Shown here: positions 1 through 7,685 of the stretch, piece by piece
Layout: each line of letters begins with the position of its first letter
How positions within the stretch are numbered: the stretch's first letter is position 1
NCBI RefSeq assembly: GCF_003933745.1
Contig: NZ_RSEB01000003.1
Span: forward strand, 620,001 to 684,000
DNA from: Glycomyces terrestris
GTDB taxonomy: Bacteria; Actinomycetota; Actinomycetes; Mycobacteriales; Micromonosporaceae
Length of the DNA stretch: 64,000 nucleotides
Direction of reading: 5' to 3'
Notes under the pieces: model-generated
Databases searched by the model: none
Seen by the model: only the letters and a program-made list of their open reading frames with translations
Told to the model about the DNA's origin: nothing
Translations under genes and position numbers: made by a program

Positions 1-891
1 ACGCCCGACCCGATGCTGTTCTCCGCGGGCGAGGACGGCGTGGTCCGCCAGTGGGACCTCACCTCCGGGAGCCTCGTGCAGGAGTGGGACGACCTCGACA
101 TCGGCGGCGTCCACGCGATGTGGGCGACGCCGTCGGAGGACGGCCTCGACTACATCGTCGTCGTCGGCGACGGGTACACCCCGTACCTGTGGACGCCCGC
201 GACCCGGGACTTCGCGGACGTGGGCGCACCCGGGATGGTCCTGGAGGACCTCGTGCAGGGGCAGCGGGCCGGGTCCGTGGACGGCGTCCCCGTGTACGGG
301 GTCTACAACAACGACGAGTTCGAGCTGTACGACCTCGAGGCCCAGGAGTCGCTGGGCCGGTGGCCGCTGCCGGACGGGTACGCGTTCCCGCGGTTGTTCT
401 CCTCGGGCGACGGCCTGTCGATGCACGTCGCCACGGTGACCTCCGAGCAGCAGGTCGACGTGCTCGACGGCGCCACCGGCGAGCCGTGGGGGCTGGGGCT
501 GACGGCCGAGGACATGGCCGGGGTGACGACGGAGGCGTTCGGCGTCGTCTACTACTGGGGCACGCCGTACGCGATGCTGTACGGCAGCGACCGGTACCTG
601 CACTTCTGGGACCTGGACCAGCAGATGCAGACCACGGCGTCGGTCCCGTACGAGGACACCGACGACAACTACCACTTCGAGATGGTGGACACCGCCGACG
701 AGACGGCGCTGCTGTGCCTGACCGACACCGACGAGGCCCGCGCGATCGGCCTCGCCACCGGTGAGGCGACCGAGTTCGTTCCGCCGGACGGCACGCCCAC
801 GAAGCTCGTGAGCGTCGTCGTCGGCGGCCTACAGTACGCCGTCACCGGCGACACCGACGGCGACATTCAATTCTGGAGTCTGGGACAGTGA
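1..891 (+). CDS. WD40/YVTN-type beta-propeller protein, C-terminal part (5' end outside window)
   Basis: The frame is open to the first base, so the true start lies upstream and only about 296 residues are visible. The visible part carries propeller-blade signatures: GEDGVVRQWDLTSG near the left edge, a central HFWDLD blade end, and a closing TGDTDGDIQFWSLG. This is the usual pattern of WD40 repeats used as protein-interaction platforms; in actinomycetes such propellers are often fused to Ser/Thr kinases or NB-ARC ATPases, but that partner domain would lie off-window. The stop overlaps the next start (GTGA), so the two genes are translationally coupled. The specific function is unknown. Confidence 0.75.
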   Translation, partial: TPDPMLFSAGEDGVVRQWDLTSGSLVQEWDDLDIGGVHAMWATPSEDGLDYIVVVGDGYTPYLWTPATRDFADVGAPGMVLEDLVQGQRAGSVDGVPVYGVYNNDEFELYDLEAQESLGRWPLPDGYAFPRLFSSGDGLSMHVATVTSEQQVDVLDGATGEPWGLGLTAEDMAGVTTEAFGVVYYWGTPYAMLYGSDRYLHFWDLDQQMQTTASVPYEDTDDNYHFEMVDTADETALLCLTDTDEARAIGLATGEATEFVPPDGTPTKLVSVVVGGLQYAVTGDTDGDIQFWSLGQ

Positions 892-1397
892 TCATCCTGG
901 TCATCGCGGCCGCCATCGTGGCCGCCGCCACCGCGTACGCCATCTGGGCCGGGAGCAAGGAGCACCGGATCGAGACGACCGCGCACCTGGACGCGCGCGC
1001 GAACGAGGTGTGGGGCGTCCTCACCGACTTCCCGGCCTACGGGGAGTGGAACCCGTTCATCACCGCGGTCTCGGGCCTCCTCGCCGAGGACGAGCGCCTC
1101 GACGTGGTCCTCACGCAGGGCAGCGGGAAGCAGATGGCGTTCAGGCCGCGCGTGCTGCGCGTCTCGCCGGCCCGGCAGATCCGGTGGCTCGGGAAGCTCG
1201 GCCCCGGCGGCCTCCTCGACGGCGAGCACTACTTCGTGCTCGAACCGCAGCAGGACGGCTCGACCGTCCTCACCCACGGGGAGCGGTTCACCGGGATCCT
1301 GGTGCCGCTGCTGGGGGCGACGTTCGCCGACACCGAGCGCGGCTTCACCGCGATGAACGAGGCGCTCGAAGCCCGCCTGAAGACCGTCCTGGGCTGA
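888..1397 (+). CDS. SRPBCC-family (START/Bet v1-like) protein with N-terminal membrane anchor
   Basis: A GTG start overlaps the preceding stop by four bases, giving a two-gene operon. The 169-residue product begins with one hydrophobic segment (about residues 2-20), then a polyketide-cyclase/SRPBCC fold. Recognisable elements are the first strand after the anchor (HRIETTAHLDARANEVWGVL), the family motif DFPAYGEWNPF, and a C-terminal amphipathic helix after FTGILVPLLG. Members bind hydrophobic ligands in a deep pocket and many lack a known ligand. The anchor suggests that it acts at the inner face of the membrane. A strong hairpin follows the stop. Confidence 0.8.
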   Translation: MIILVIAAAIVAAATAYAIWAGSKEHRIETTAHLDARANEVWGVLTDFPAYGEWNPFITAVSGLLAEDERLDVVLTQGSGKQMAFRPRVLRVSPARQIRWLGKLGPGGLLDGEHYFVLEPQQDGSTVLTHGERFTGILVPLLGATFADTERGFTAMNEALEARLKTVLG

Positions 1398-1412
1398 CCG
1401 CGGGCAGTGCTT

Positions 1413-1440
1413 CGCGCCGCGGCCCGAAGGCCGCGGCGCG
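1413..1440 (+). terminator. intrinsic-type hairpin after the SRPBCC gene
   Basis: A perfect 12-bp stem (CGCGCCGCGGCC and its complement) with a CGAA loop lies 16 nt after the stop. It has no U-tract, as is common in actinomycetes. It may also end the converging chaplin-like transcript. Confidence 0.7.
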
Positions 1441-1508
1441 AGTCGTGTGTTCGATTCGCTCGGGTTCCCGCACCGGGTGCGAGCGGCGCGGGTCCCGGAC
1501 CGGGGTCC

Positions 1509-2504
1509 TTAGAGGACGCCCGCGCCGGCGAGCTCGGTCACGCCGGAGAGCGCGTCGGAGGCCGTGTCCGCAACACCTTCGGAGGTGGTGTTGCCGACCA
1601 GGCCGCCGGCGAGGCCGCCGACCACCGGGGCGCCGCTGACGACGCCGCCGACGGTGTCGAGGCCGGGGACGGGGAGGGCCTCTTCGTTGAGGTCCATGTC
1701 CGCGGCTTCGGCGGTGGCGAGCTCCTTGTGGCTGTCGTGCTTGTCGTGCTTGTCGTCGCCGGGGATCTCGGCCTCGGAGCCGCCGTCGCACGAGGCGGTG
1801 GCGACGCCGAGGATCGCGATGGCGTTGCCGCACACGTTGACCGGGGCCTGGATCGGCGCGAACACCTGGTTGCCGTTGCCGAGGCCCACGTTGTCCTGCG
1901 TGGTCAGGTGGCCGGCGCCGCTGTAGTCGGCGTCGGCGCCGCCGTCGCAGTGGGCGTCGGCCGAGCCGCCGACGGCGATCGCGTTGCCGCAGGCGTTGAT
2001 CGGCGCCTGGATCGGCGCGAGCAGCTGGTTGCCCGACAGCGCGCCGAAGTTGCGCTGGGTCGTGGTGTTCCCGCCCGACTCGGCCACCCGGCCCGACTCG
2101 ACCGTCGCGGTGGAGCCGCCGTCGGAGCCGGCCCAGGCGTGCCCGCCGACCGCGGCGGCGATGCCGCTCACGTCGACCGGGGCCTGGATGGGGGCGAACG
2201 CCTGGTTGCCGTTGCCCAGACCGGTGTTGTTCTGGCTGGTCAGGTTGCCCGCGCCGTCGAAGTCGGCCTCCGAGCCGCCCTCGCAGCCGGCGTCGGCGGT
2301 GCCGAGGACGGCCGCGGCGACGCCGCAGATGTTGACGGGAACCTGGATCGGCGCGACGACCTGGTTGCCGGAGACCGCTCCGACGTTGTCCTGGGAGGTC
2401 GTGTCAGGCCCGGTGGCGTGAGCGGTGCCGGCGCCGGCGACGAGGACCGCCCCGACTGCGACGAGTCCGGTCTGCGCGGTCTTGCGAGCCCATGAGTTGT
2501 GCAC
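1509..2504 (-). CDS. chaplin-like secreted repeat protein (four repeats)
   Basis: A 331-residue exported protein with a signal peptide (ARKTAQTGLVAVGAVLV, then AHA|TGP). It has four repeats of about 55 residues, each built as QxNxG-(L/V)-GNQ-APIQxPV, then C-x13-C, then GG. This resembles the chaplin domain (DUF320) of streptomycete hydrophobic sheath proteins, although the Cys spacing is shorter than I recall for classical chaplins. Repeat 2 has Ser at both Cys positions. After the repeats come a His/Lys/Asp-rich stretch and a hydrophobic Gly/Val-rich tail; no LPXTG motif is seen. The start chosen is the GTG preceded by AAGGTGA at 5-nt spacing; a GTG three codons upstream overlaps that site. 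The likely role is in surface coating or aerial growth. Confidence 0.75.
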   Translation of the reverse strand: MHNSWARKTAQTGLVAVGAVLVAGAGTAHATGPDTTSQDNVGAVSGNQVVAPIQVPVNICGVAAAVLGTADAGCEGGSEADFDGAGNLTSQNNTGLGNGNQAFAPIQAPVDVSGIAAAVGGHAWAGSDGGSTATVESGRVAESGGNTTTQRNFGALSGNQLLAPIQAPINACGNAIAVGGSADAHCDGGADADYSGAGHLTTQDNVGLGNGNQVFAPIQAPVNVCGNAIAILGVATASCDGGSEAEIPGDDKHDKHDSHKELATAEAADMDLNEEALPVPGLDTVGGVVSGAPVVGGLAGGLVGNTTSEGVADTASDALSGVTELAGAGVL

Positions 2505-2813
2505 GAAGTTCACCTTTCAGGGAAATGGTTGTTGCTGTTCCATCACGTCCCCCGTGAAGCTCCGTGGCTCCAATGGCTTGTGCGCGTTCGTGGAAGGCGA
2601 GCTGGGTCTCGCCTGAGAACGGGGTGTCATTGAAACCGGGAGAGTTGTGCGGTCGGCGGTCCGTCCGGCAGGGCCTGGCGGCGGGCACGCTCGCGCGGAC
2701 TCGGCGGTGCACCGCCTCGTCGCGTTCGCCTGTCCGCGTCCGGCCCTGGCCCGGACGGACCCGTCGTCCGTGTCGGCCGGGCGCGGCGGGCGCTCCGGCC
2801 GGGTTCGAGCGCC
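2505..2813. other. intergenic region between the two secreted-protein genes
   Basis: The 5' region of the chaplin-like gene is at the left and the 3' region of the smaller secreted gene at the right. A 7-bp-stem hairpin lies at 2774-2801 just beyond the right-hand gene's stop. No convincing gene is present. Confidence 0.6.
2774..2801 (-). terminator. hairpin downstream of the small secreted-protein gene
   Basis: Arms CGGCCGG and CCGGCCG enclose a 14-nt loop that starts 13 nt past the stop at 2814. A second, smaller hairpin (ACGGAC/GTCCGT) lies at 2755-2771. Confidence 0.45.
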
Positions 2814-3236
2814 CTAGAAGGGCAGCGGGACCGGGAGGCCGCCGCCGAGGCCGCCGAGCAGGTCGCCGACGGGCAGGCCGTCGAGCGGGCCGCCCTGCGG
2901 CGCCTGGTCCTGGCCGCCCTTGTTCGGGTTCTCGGTCTTCGCCTCGGCGTCGGGGCCCGAGGGCACCAGCATGTTGAGGCCGGGGACCGCTTCGACGGCG
3001 CTGAGGCCGGGCACCTTGTCGGTGACGCCGCCGGCCACACCGGTGAGCGAGTCCGGGTTCACCGGGAGCGCCCCGAGGGCGTCCGGCGCCGCCGTGACGA
3101 GGTCGCCCGCGCCCTTCTCGGCGTTGTCGTCGACGTCGGCGGCCTGAGCGGCCGTCCCCGCGAGCAGCAGAGCCCCCGTGGCGAGGCCTCCGACGAGGCC
3201 CGCCGTACGCACAGTGCGCATCTTCATCTGCTTCAT
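2814..3236 (-). CDS. small secreted protein of unknown function
   Basis: 140 residues with a clear signal peptide (RTVRTAGLVGGLATGALLLAG, then AAQA|AD). The mature chain is low-complexity: repeated LxxVPGL/PGLxxV segments, a Lys/Asn/Gln-rich linker, and a Gly/Leu/Pro tail ending VPLPF. I do not recognise a catalytic domain and there is no cysteine, so it looks structural. It sits beside the chaplin-like gene on the same strand, which suggests a common cell-surface role. The start is ambiguous: GAAAGG lies 3 nt before the ATG at 3236 and 12 nt before the in-frame ATG at 3227. Confidence 0.6.
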   Translation of the reverse strand: MKQMKMRTVRTAGLVGGLATGALLLAGTAAQAADVDDNAEKGAGDLVTAAPDALGALPVNPDSLTGVAGGVTDKVPGLSAVEAVPGLNMLVPSGPDAEAKTENPNKGGQDQAPQGGPLDGLPVGDLLGGLGGGLPVPLPF

Positions 3237-3504
3237 TTGCCTTTCTTCGTACCGTCCTGGACCGGTCGTCGGCTGGGGAAGCAGCGCGGACCGGACCGCC
3301 GGGCGGTACAAGATCGCTGAATTGTCCGTGGTCGACAAGCGGCTGATGGCGGCGCACGCCGAGGCAGCGCCTGCACATGCGACCCCCAGCCGCGACCGCA
3401 CCGGCTGGATCGCCGGCGGATCGGGGACCGCGCTCGCTGTCCGATGGGCCGGTGACACTCCGGCCCGGCCGCATCGCGTGCGGCCACCCTGACTAACTGG
3501 AGAG

Positions 3505-3567
3505 GCGGGGGCGCGGTTACGCCCAGACGCGAAGAAATTCGAAAAAGATGCGACGTTGCGCCCCCGC
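3505..3567. promoter_or_regulatory. 10-bp inverted repeat flanking an A-rich 43-nt core
   Basis: GCGGGGGCGC at 3505-3514 is matched by GCGCCCCCGC at 3558-3567. The core is A-rich, which is unusual here. It may be a pair of binding sites or an upstream promoter region for the minus-strand secreted gene. Confidence 0.4.
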
Positions 3568-3620
3568 AATGTGAGGATGACGCATATGCCCGAGTCTCAC
3601 GGCGCCCCGGGCAGCGAAGC

Positions 3621-3646
3621 GGCCCTCCGCCGGAAGGCGAAGGGCC
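3621..3646 (-). terminator. dedA terminator hairpin
   Basis: Arms of 11 nt with one mismatch (GGCCCTCCGCC against GGCGAAGGGCC) and a GGAA-type loop lie 25 nt beyond the dedA stop. Confidence 0.6.
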
Positions 3647-3670
3647 GCAACGGGAAAGCTGTGATCTCGG

Positions 3671-4423
3671 CTACCGGACGCGGGGCAGGATCATGGTGTC
3701 GGTGTGCCCGGCGCCGCCGTTCTGGTCCTCGCCGCCTCCGCGCTTCCTGCGGATGATCTTGACGATGCGGGCGACGACGAACCACACGAACAGGCCGCCG
3801 ATGACGACGATGACGATGTTGCTGAGGAGCCCGGAGTACTCCTCGATGACGGGCCGGATCGTCGGACCGAACCCGTAGCCGAGCCCGATCCAGATGCCGT
3901 TCCAGATCACCGAGCCGACGAGGGTGTAGCCGGTGAACTTCCAGAACGGCATCTTCTCGATCCCGGCCGGGACCGAGATCGCGCTGCGCACCAGGGGAAG
4001 GCAGCGCCCGGCCAGGACCGCGATCCCGCCCCACCTGGCGAACACCTTCTCGGCGCGCTCGAAGTCCTTGAGCTCCAGGAGCGGCAGCTTCTCGAACAGC
4101 CACCGGGTGCGCTCGCGCCCGAACGCGTAGCCGACGTAGTAGAGGATGTACGCCCCGGCCATCGAACCCAGCGCGGCGAAGAACATCGCCAGCCAGAAGT
4201 TCATCTTGCCGTCGAAGGCGAGGTACCCGGCCACCGGCAGGATCAGCTCGGAGGGGATAGGGGGGAACACGGACTCGATCATCAAGGCGATGCCGACCCC
4301 GACCTCGCCGAGCTTGTCGATGAGTCCGATCACCCACTGCACGAGGTCGCCTTGGCCCTCGGCGTCGGGGATGTCGGTCGTGGCGGAGGCCGTCGCCAGG
4401 CCCTGGCTGAGGAAGTTCGTCAC
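3671..4423 (-). CDS. DedA/SNARE-associated (VTT-domain) integral membrane protein
   Basis: 250 residues with several membrane segments and the DedA hallmarks: ESVFPPIPSELILP in the first re-entrant region, FGRERTRW after the second helix, then GRCLPLVRSAISVPAGIEKMPFWKF. DedA proteins are linked to undecaprenyl-phosphate and phospholipid recycling, proton-motive-force maintenance and antimicrobial peptide tolerance; the exact substrate cannot be read here. A Gly-rich, basic C-terminal tail is cytosolic. Translation starts at a GTG with no Shine-Dalgarno; a TACGCT hexamer lies exactly 6 nt upstream, so the mRNA is probably leaderless. Confidence 0.88.
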   Translation of the reverse strand: MTNFLSQGLATASATTDIPDAEGQGDLVQWVIGLIDKLGEVGVGIALMIESVFPPIPSELILPVAGYLAFDGKMNFWLAMFFAALGSMAGAYILYYVGYAFGRERTRWLFEKLPLLELKDFERAEKVFARWGGIAVLAGRCLPLVRSAISVPAGIEKMPFWKFTGYTLVGSVIWNGIWIGLGYGFGPTIRPVIEEYSGLLSNIVIVVIGGLFVWFVVARIVKIIRRKRGGGEDQNGGAGHTDTMILPRVR

Positions 4424-4429
4424 GCCGCC

Positions 4430-4435
4430 AGCGTA
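4430..4435 (-). promoter_or_regulatory. -10 box (TACGCT) of leaderless dedA
   Basis: A TANNNT hexamer with 6 nt between it and the GTG start places +1 at or next to the start codon. Confidence 0.6.
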
Positions 4436-4639
4436 TCCGGCTCGCGTTCGGGCCCGCCTCGGTCATCGGGCCGAGGCGGTTCGGCCGCGCGACCGGGACC
4501 GGCGGGCCGCGGCCGCGGCGGGGTTCGGACAGGTGTCGCGCGGGGTGCGGGCCCGGGCCATACTTAGTGGTAATTCCGCGCTTCTCACGGCTCGCAGGCC
4601 CGGACAGCGCACGGCGTATCGCAGGTTGAGGGGGCTTCG

Positions 4640-5791
4640 ATGAGTCGCACGGTCGGGCCGTACAACGATGTCGCGACCATGCGCGTCGAAGGGGCCTACG
4701 AGCTGTGCGAGGGCCTGGACGACGGCGGCCGGCCCGTCCAGATCCTCACGCTCGGCGCCACCTCCTCCAAGGACCCGGCCCGCCGCGGCCTCCTCTCGGA
4801 CACCGTGGCCTGGGCGTACGCGACGGCCGGCCCGGAGGACGCCCCGATCCTCGTGGCCGACCTCGAGGCCGAGCAGCCGTACGTGGTCGTCCTGCACGAC
4901 CCGCGGCTGCGCGGCGCCGACCGGATCATGGACCGGCTCCTGACGCTCGGCCCGGCGACCGGGCCGCTCCCGGTCGGGCCCGCGGCCGCCGCCCAGCGCG
5001 CGGCCCACCAGCTGGCCGCCGCGCAGCGGTCGGCCGCCCCCGCCTCGCCGTCCGGTCCGATGTCGCCGCCCCCGCAGATGTCGCCGCCGGTGGTGATCAT
5101 CGCGCCGCCGAAGAAGCGCTCGCAGCTGGTGCCGATCCTGGTCGGGATCGGCTCGGTCGTGGTCATCCTCGCGCTCGTCGTCGGCGTGTGGGCCCTCATG
5201 TCCGGCGGCGGGGACGAGCCGGACGGGTCGACCGCCGAGACCCCGGACTCGTCCGCGGTCGGCGACGTGACCGAGGCGCCCTCCGAGGGCGGCGAGGAGG
5301 AGCGGCCCGGCGACGAGATCCCGCAGTGGGAGGAGGACGCCGGGGAGGAGCGCGTCGGCGGGACCCTGTTCGCCGAGGACGCGCGCACCCAGACGATCGC
5401 GTTCGCGGGCTGGCCGTTCGCGTTCCGGGTGCCCGGGGGCTTCTCGTGCAGCGAGGACGCGCAGTCGGCGGTGTGCGTCGCCGACGACGGCGAGACGACG
5501 TTCACGGTGGGCTGGGAGGACTGCGGCGGGGGCTGCGCCGAGGCGACCCGGGAGGCGTTGCGGGAGGCGCTGCCGTACCAGCCGCTCCAGGCGTTCCAGA
5601 ACGGGGACATCGGGGTCGCCGAGCGCACCCAGGAGTTCGGGCGCTGGCGCGGCTCGCTGAGCGTGTTCACGACGACCGAGGACGGCGCCTTCCACGCGTG
5701 GGCGACCGTGGACGCGCTGGACTTCCGCTCCGAGGAGGCCTGGCAGGTGTTCAACGACGTGCTCAACCAGGCGATGGCGAAGGCCGCTTAG
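4640..5791 (+). CDS. single-pass membrane protein of unknown function
   Basis: 383 residues; not recognised as a named family. The N-terminal 110 residues form a globular cytosolic region (starting RTVGPYNDVATMRVEGAYELC), followed by an Ala/Pro-rich linker, one membrane helix (VPILVGIGSVVVILALVVG), an acidic extracellular spacer, and a folded domain of about 140 residues with four cysteines that could pair. The topology suggests an intracellular sensor region coupled to an exported domain. A GAGGGGG Shine-Dalgarno supports the ATG. The stop overlaps that of the convergent next gene by four bases. Confidence 0.75.
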   Translation: MSRTVGPYNDVATMRVEGAYELCEGLDDGGRPVQILTLGATSSKDPARRGLLSDTVAWAYATAGPEDAPILVADLEAEQPYVVVLHDPRLRGADRIMDRLLTLGPATGPLPVGPAAAAQRAAHQLAAAQRSAAPASPSGPMSPPPQMSPPVVIIAPPKKRSQLVPILVGIGSVVVILALVVGVWALMSGGGDEPDGSTAETPDSSAVGDVTEAPSEGGEEERPGDEIPQWEEDAGEERVGGTLFAEDARTQTIAFAGWPFAFRVPGGFSCSEDAQSAVCVADDGETTFTVGWEDCGGGCAEATREALREALPYQPLQAFQNGDIGVAERTQEFGRWRGSLSVFTTTEDGAFHAWATVDALDFRSEEAWQVFNDVLNQAMAKAA

Positions 5792-6630
5792 CGCTCGTCC
5801 CAGCTGCGCAGGGCCGCCGCGATCACGTCGGGCGAGGACGGCGCGGTCTGCGGGAGGCCGGGCGTGAGGCCGTGCCGGGCGAGGATCTCGCCGTACATGG
5901 TGCTGCCGTAGGAGCGCAGGAGGTTCTGGGCCGCTTCGCGCTCGTCCTCGCCGAGGCCGGCGCGCACGAGCATCGGGTACTCGAACTGGGCGACCTGGGC
6001 GGCGCCGGCCGGGGCCTGGAGGGTCTCGCCGCCGGCGCCGTTGTGGGCGGCGACCTCGGGGGCGGACATGACGGACAGACCGTCGCCGCCTTCGACGGTG
6101 TGCTCGTCGACGCCGAAGACGATGATCCACATGAGGCTGGCCGCGTGCTGCCGCGGGTCCTGGAGGGACACGTCGGTCTCGTCGGGGAGGACCTGGTCGG
6201 TGCTCTGGCCCTCGGGGAGGGCGAGGCCGACGGCGCTGGAGGCGGTGGACTCCTGGAGGACCTCCCATTCGGCGGCGAGGCCGGTGCCGGGGAGGTTGCG
6301 CCACAGGCCGGTCTCGGGGATCCACACGTCGGCGCCGGCGTCCCCGACGTCGTCGCCTGCCACGGGCACGACGGTGATGTCGGCGCACACGTCGGAGCCG
6401 CGGGAGGGGGCGCCGCCGCCGGCGGCGATGAACTCGTCGAGGACGGCGGCCATCTCGGGTGCGGCCGCGACCTGGAGGTCCACCTCCGTCCCGCAGGACT
6501 GGACGTGGGCGATGGCGGCGTTCAGGGTGTAGGCGGTGACCGGCGCGAAGACGGCGAGCAGCGCCGCGCCTCCGAGGAGGCGGCGGCCCTCTTTCGAGAG
6601 GCGCCCTCGTCTGCGGTGTACGCCTGCCAT
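5788..6630 (-). CDS. exported solute-binding-protein-like protein
   Basis: 280 residues with an N-terminal basic segment and membrane anchor (GGAALLAVFAPVTAYTLNAAI), then a type-2 periplasmic-binding-like domain: VDLQVAAAPEMAAVLDEF, ADVWIPETGLWRN, and a late MLVRAG...AQNLLRSYGSTMYGEILARHGL segment. Comparable domains occur in actinomycete proteins that carry an additional von Willebrand A domain; here only the binding half is present. Two cysteines near the N-terminus of the mature part could pair. The ligand is unknown. TACACT lies 6 nt before the ATG and there is no Shine-Dalgarno, so the gene is probably leaderless. Confidence 0.65.
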   Translation of the reverse strand: MAGVHRRRGRLSKEGRRLLGGAALLAVFAPVTAYTLNAAIAHVQSCGTEVDLQVAAAPEMAAVLDEFIAAGGGAPSRGSDVCADITVVPVAGDDVGDAGADVWIPETGLWRNLPGTGLAAEWEVLQESTASSAVGLALPEGQSTDQVLPDETDVSLQDPRQHAASLMWIIVFGVDEHTVEGGDGLSVMSAPEVAAHNGAGGETLQAPAGAAQVAQFEYPMLVRAGLGEDEREAAQNLLRSYGSTMYGEILARHGLTPGLPQTAPSSPDVIAAALRSWDER

Positions 6631-6636
6631 GTGACG

Positions 6637-6642
6637 AGTGTA
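6637..6642 (-). promoter_or_regulatory. -10 box (TACACT) of leaderless solute-binding-like gene
   Basis: TANNNT hexamer 6 nt upstream of the ATG at 6630. Confidence 0.55.
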
Positions 6643-6786
6643 TGACCTGGCGCAAGCGCAGTCGAGGTCGCGTTTTTCAGTTATCGACTAGGGACGCGGT
6701 GTCATCGCAGTTCAGGCGGGACGTCCGCAGCCGTCCCGGGGCCGGTCGGTTCCGGTCCGGCTCCGGGAGGCGGCGGCGTCCGCGGG

Positions 6787-7146
6787 TCACCGGCGGCGCG
6801 GGCGCCGCTTCGGCGGCGTCAGCAGGTCGGCGACGATCCGCATCGTCTCGGGGACGAGGCGGAAGTAGGCCCACACCCCGCGCTTGTCGCGCTGGACGAC
6901 CCCCGCCTCGGCGAGGATGCGCAGGTGGTGGGAGACGGTCGGCTGGGAGAGCCCGAGGGGCTCGGTCAGTTCGGCGACGCAGGCCTCCTGCTCGGGGGCA
7001 GCCTGGATGAGGCTGATGAGCTGGAGGCGGTTCGGATCGGCGAGTGCTTTGAGGACACCCGCGATGCGCTCCGCGTCGGACTTGGAGAGCGTTTCGCCGC
7101 TGACCGGCGAGACGGGCGTCTCGGCCTCGACGGTGACTCGCACCAT
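6787..7146 (-). CDS. ArsR/SmtB-family winged-helix repressor
   Basis: 119 residues. The core runs from KSDAERIAGVLKALADPNRLQLISLI through the recognition helix LSQPTVSHHLRILAEAGVV to the wing RDKRGVWAYFRLVPE. This matches the ArsR branch that typically carries ACVCDL at the metal site, but here the motif is ACVAEL, leaving one cysteine in the whole protein, so classical three-thiol arsenite sensing is unlikely. The start was chosen at the ATG 8 nt after GGAAGGA; longer versions lack that site. No transporter or reductase gene lies beside it. A perfect 16-bp inverted repeat upstream is the probable autoregulatory operator. Confidence 0.85.
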   Translation of the reverse strand: MVRVTVEAETPVSPVSGETLSKSDAERIAGVLKALADPNRLQLISLIQAAPEQEACVAELTEPLGLSQPTVSHHLRILAEAGVVQRDKRGVWAYFRLVPETMRIVADLLTPPKRRPRRR

Positions 7147-7166
7147 GATCGTGTTCCTTCCGGATT

Positions 7167-7182
7167 GGTTCCAGTCGGAACC
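7167..7182. promoter_or_regulatory. probable ArsR operator (GGTTCC-N4-GGAACC)
   Basis: A perfect 6-bp arm inverted repeat lies 20 nt upstream of the arsR start codon, just before its Shine-Dalgarno, where a repressor would block transcription. Confidence 0.5.
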
Positions 7183-7499
7183 GGATGTCGGCCGCACTGC
7201 CCATTAATCCAGTTCCAACCCTGAATATGCCTCTGCGGTGTGGCCGGGCGGTAACGACGACGCTTCCGGCTCGCAAAGGCTTTCGGTTCCGTTGGATCGC
7301 GAATCGGACTGCACCACGGTTCGGTTCGGATCCACAGCCGAGATTACGCCTGCACTGCCAGCGGGGCCACCGCCGGCACTTGATCGGTTCGCAGGCCGCA
7401 GGACCGGCTATTCAGTTGAAGCCGCACTACCAGGAGATCTATCTAAATCTCCCTATGTTTAAGCGGTTGCCGATTTCACGGCGAGAGCGGATTCACCCC

Positions 7500-7515
7500 C
7501 GTCGATCGATCGACG
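7500..7515. promoter_or_regulatory. 16-bp perfect palindrome in gene-free DNA
   Basis: CGTCGATC followed directly by its complement GATCGACG. It is not adjacent to any start codon, and its function is unknown. Confidence 0.3.
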
Positions 7516-7685
7516 TCCCAATATATAGAACAGCTCTGATTCATGATGTTAGCGCGCACCGGCCCGAAAAGCAGGCCACTGGTGTTTCCACTCGGTTACA
7601 TGAAGTTGAGAAAACCCACATTCGGGACAAGGCGAAGGGCGGGACCGCCCGGTCCCGCCCCGCAATCGCCGCGGAATGCGCCGCG

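Larger units (their letters stand above)
3237..3670. other. gene-free region upstream of the small secreted protein
   Basis: Contains the divergent 5' region of the secreted gene, a long inverted repeat (3505-3567) enclosing an unusually A-rich segment, and the dedA terminator hairpin. No supportable coding sequence is present. Confidence 0.5.
7147..7685. other. 539-nt gene-free, lower-GC gap between arsR and lacI
   Basis: The right half is markedly A/T-richer than its surroundings (for example around 7430-7550). It holds the arsR operator at 7167-7182, a related GGTTGGAACTGG on the minus strand near 7210, and a 16-bp perfect palindrome at 7500-7515. Only short, unconvincing reading frames are present. 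Confidence 0.55.

Noticed and set aside
7238-7462. A 74-residue frame in the arsR-lacI gap.
   Set aside because: No ribosome site, low-complexity product, and no similarity to a known family that I can recognise.
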